This document shows positions 5,859 through 6,034 of a stretch of 6,034 nt of DNA, piece after piece (positions within the stretch are counted from its first letter, which is position 1; the number at the start of each line of letters is the position of its first letter). This DNA is from an uncultured Eubacteriales bacterium (GTDB lineage Bacteria > Bacillota > Clostridia > UBA1381 > UBA9506). Below the pieces are notes generated by a model. It saw only the letters and a list, made by a program, of their open reading frames with translations, was not told the DNA's origin and made no database searches. The position numbers and the translations under genes are program-made. Location of the stretch: positions 1 through 6,034 of the forward strand of contig CABSKZ010000184.1 in the NCBI GenBank assembly GCA_902478395.1, read 5' to 3'.

Positions 5859-6034
5859 ATGAAGATGTATCTTTTAAGCGACAACGTAGATACCCAAAGG
5901 GGAATGCGTCTCGCGGGTGTAGAAGGCGTGGTCGTACATACGTACGAGGAAGTAAAAGAGGCGCTGGAACACGCGATGGCGGACAAAACACTCGGCATTC
6001 TATTGGTTGCGGAAAAGCTTTCCGCCAATTATCC
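5859..6034 (+). CDS. ntpG: V-type ATPase subunit F (3' end beyond the window)
   Basis: The first 58 codons are present and the gene runs off the window end. Subunit F is a small central-axle protein that binds subunit D and turns inside the A/B head; the E. hirae name for it is NtpG, and other operons call it AtpF. The start MKMYLLSDNVDTQRGMRLAGVE (1-22 region) is typical: a first strand, then the D-x-x-x-x-x-G-x-R-L-A-G pattern, then VVVHTYEEVKEALEHAM as strand and helix, and LGILLVAEKL as the next strand, a Rossmann-like alternation. Family length is about 100 residues, so about half is visible. GAAGGA at 5843-5848 lies ten bases before the ATG. A second ATG two codons later (5865) is less likely because homologues usually start with the longer form. 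It is 34 bases after K, with no terminator between. Confidence 0.93.
   Translation, partial: MKMYLLSDNVDTQRGMRLAGVEGVVVHTYEEVKEALEHAMADKTLGILLVAEKLSANY

Noticed and set aside
5468..6028. 186-residue open frame on the minus strand across subunits K and F
   Set aside because: It is antisense to two clear family genes and spans their junction; its translation has no coherent domain.

Overview
The window carries six genes on the + strand, tightly spaced and all read in the same direction: two small-family genes of unknown biochemical role, followed by the front half of a V-type (V/A-type) ATPase operon. The proteins resemble those of anaerobic Clostridia. The mid-range base composition of the genes, the A+T-rich spacers, the strong purine-rich Shine-Dalgarno sites and the clostridial style of the K subunit would fit a member of the Oscillospiraceae/Ruminococcaceae or a relative. 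This placement is inferred from protein style and operon content, not from a marker gene.

Layout. Bases 1-173 are a visibly A+T-rich leader ending in two overlapping inverted repeats (106-129 and 112-156) that cannot form at the same time; the second reaches the weak ribosome binding site of the first gene. Bases 174-443 encode an 89-residue single ACT-domain protein (UPF0237). Bases 455-1816 encode its usual partner, the 453-residue UPF0210/DUF711 protein, often labelled 'PFL family'. After 50 bases with no terminator that I can see, the ATPase genes begin: a 105-residue charged coiled-coil protein (1867-2184, probable peripheral-stalk subunit), subunit C (2304-3365, central stalk/d-type), subunit I (3428-5371, the large a-type membrane subunit), subunit K (5402-5824, the rotor-ring proteolipid) and subunit F (from 5859, cut by the window end). 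Subunits E, A, B and D are not in the window and are expected downstream.

How the parts work together. In a V/A-type ATPase the A/B head hydrolyses or makes ATP. The D/F axle and the C subunit connect the head to the K ring. Subunit I provides the ion half-channels, and the coiled-coil E/G-type stalks hold I to the head. The window encodes most of the membrane and connecting parts. Subunit I keeps the two arginines expected at the ring interface (R564 and R617). Subunit K keeps the ion-binding glutamate (E123) but lacks the polar residues that mark sodium-binding rings, which favours proton coupling. The K gene has the strongest ribosome binding site in the window, next to a very A+T-rich stretch, as expected for a subunit needed in many copies.

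I see no mobile element, CRISPR array, tRNA, rRNA or clear intrinsic terminator. The content is mostly core metabolism. The points most worth a second look are the switch-like leader before the ACT gene, the possible signal-peptidase site inside subunit K, and the placement of the ACT/UPF0210 pair directly ahead of the ATPase genes.
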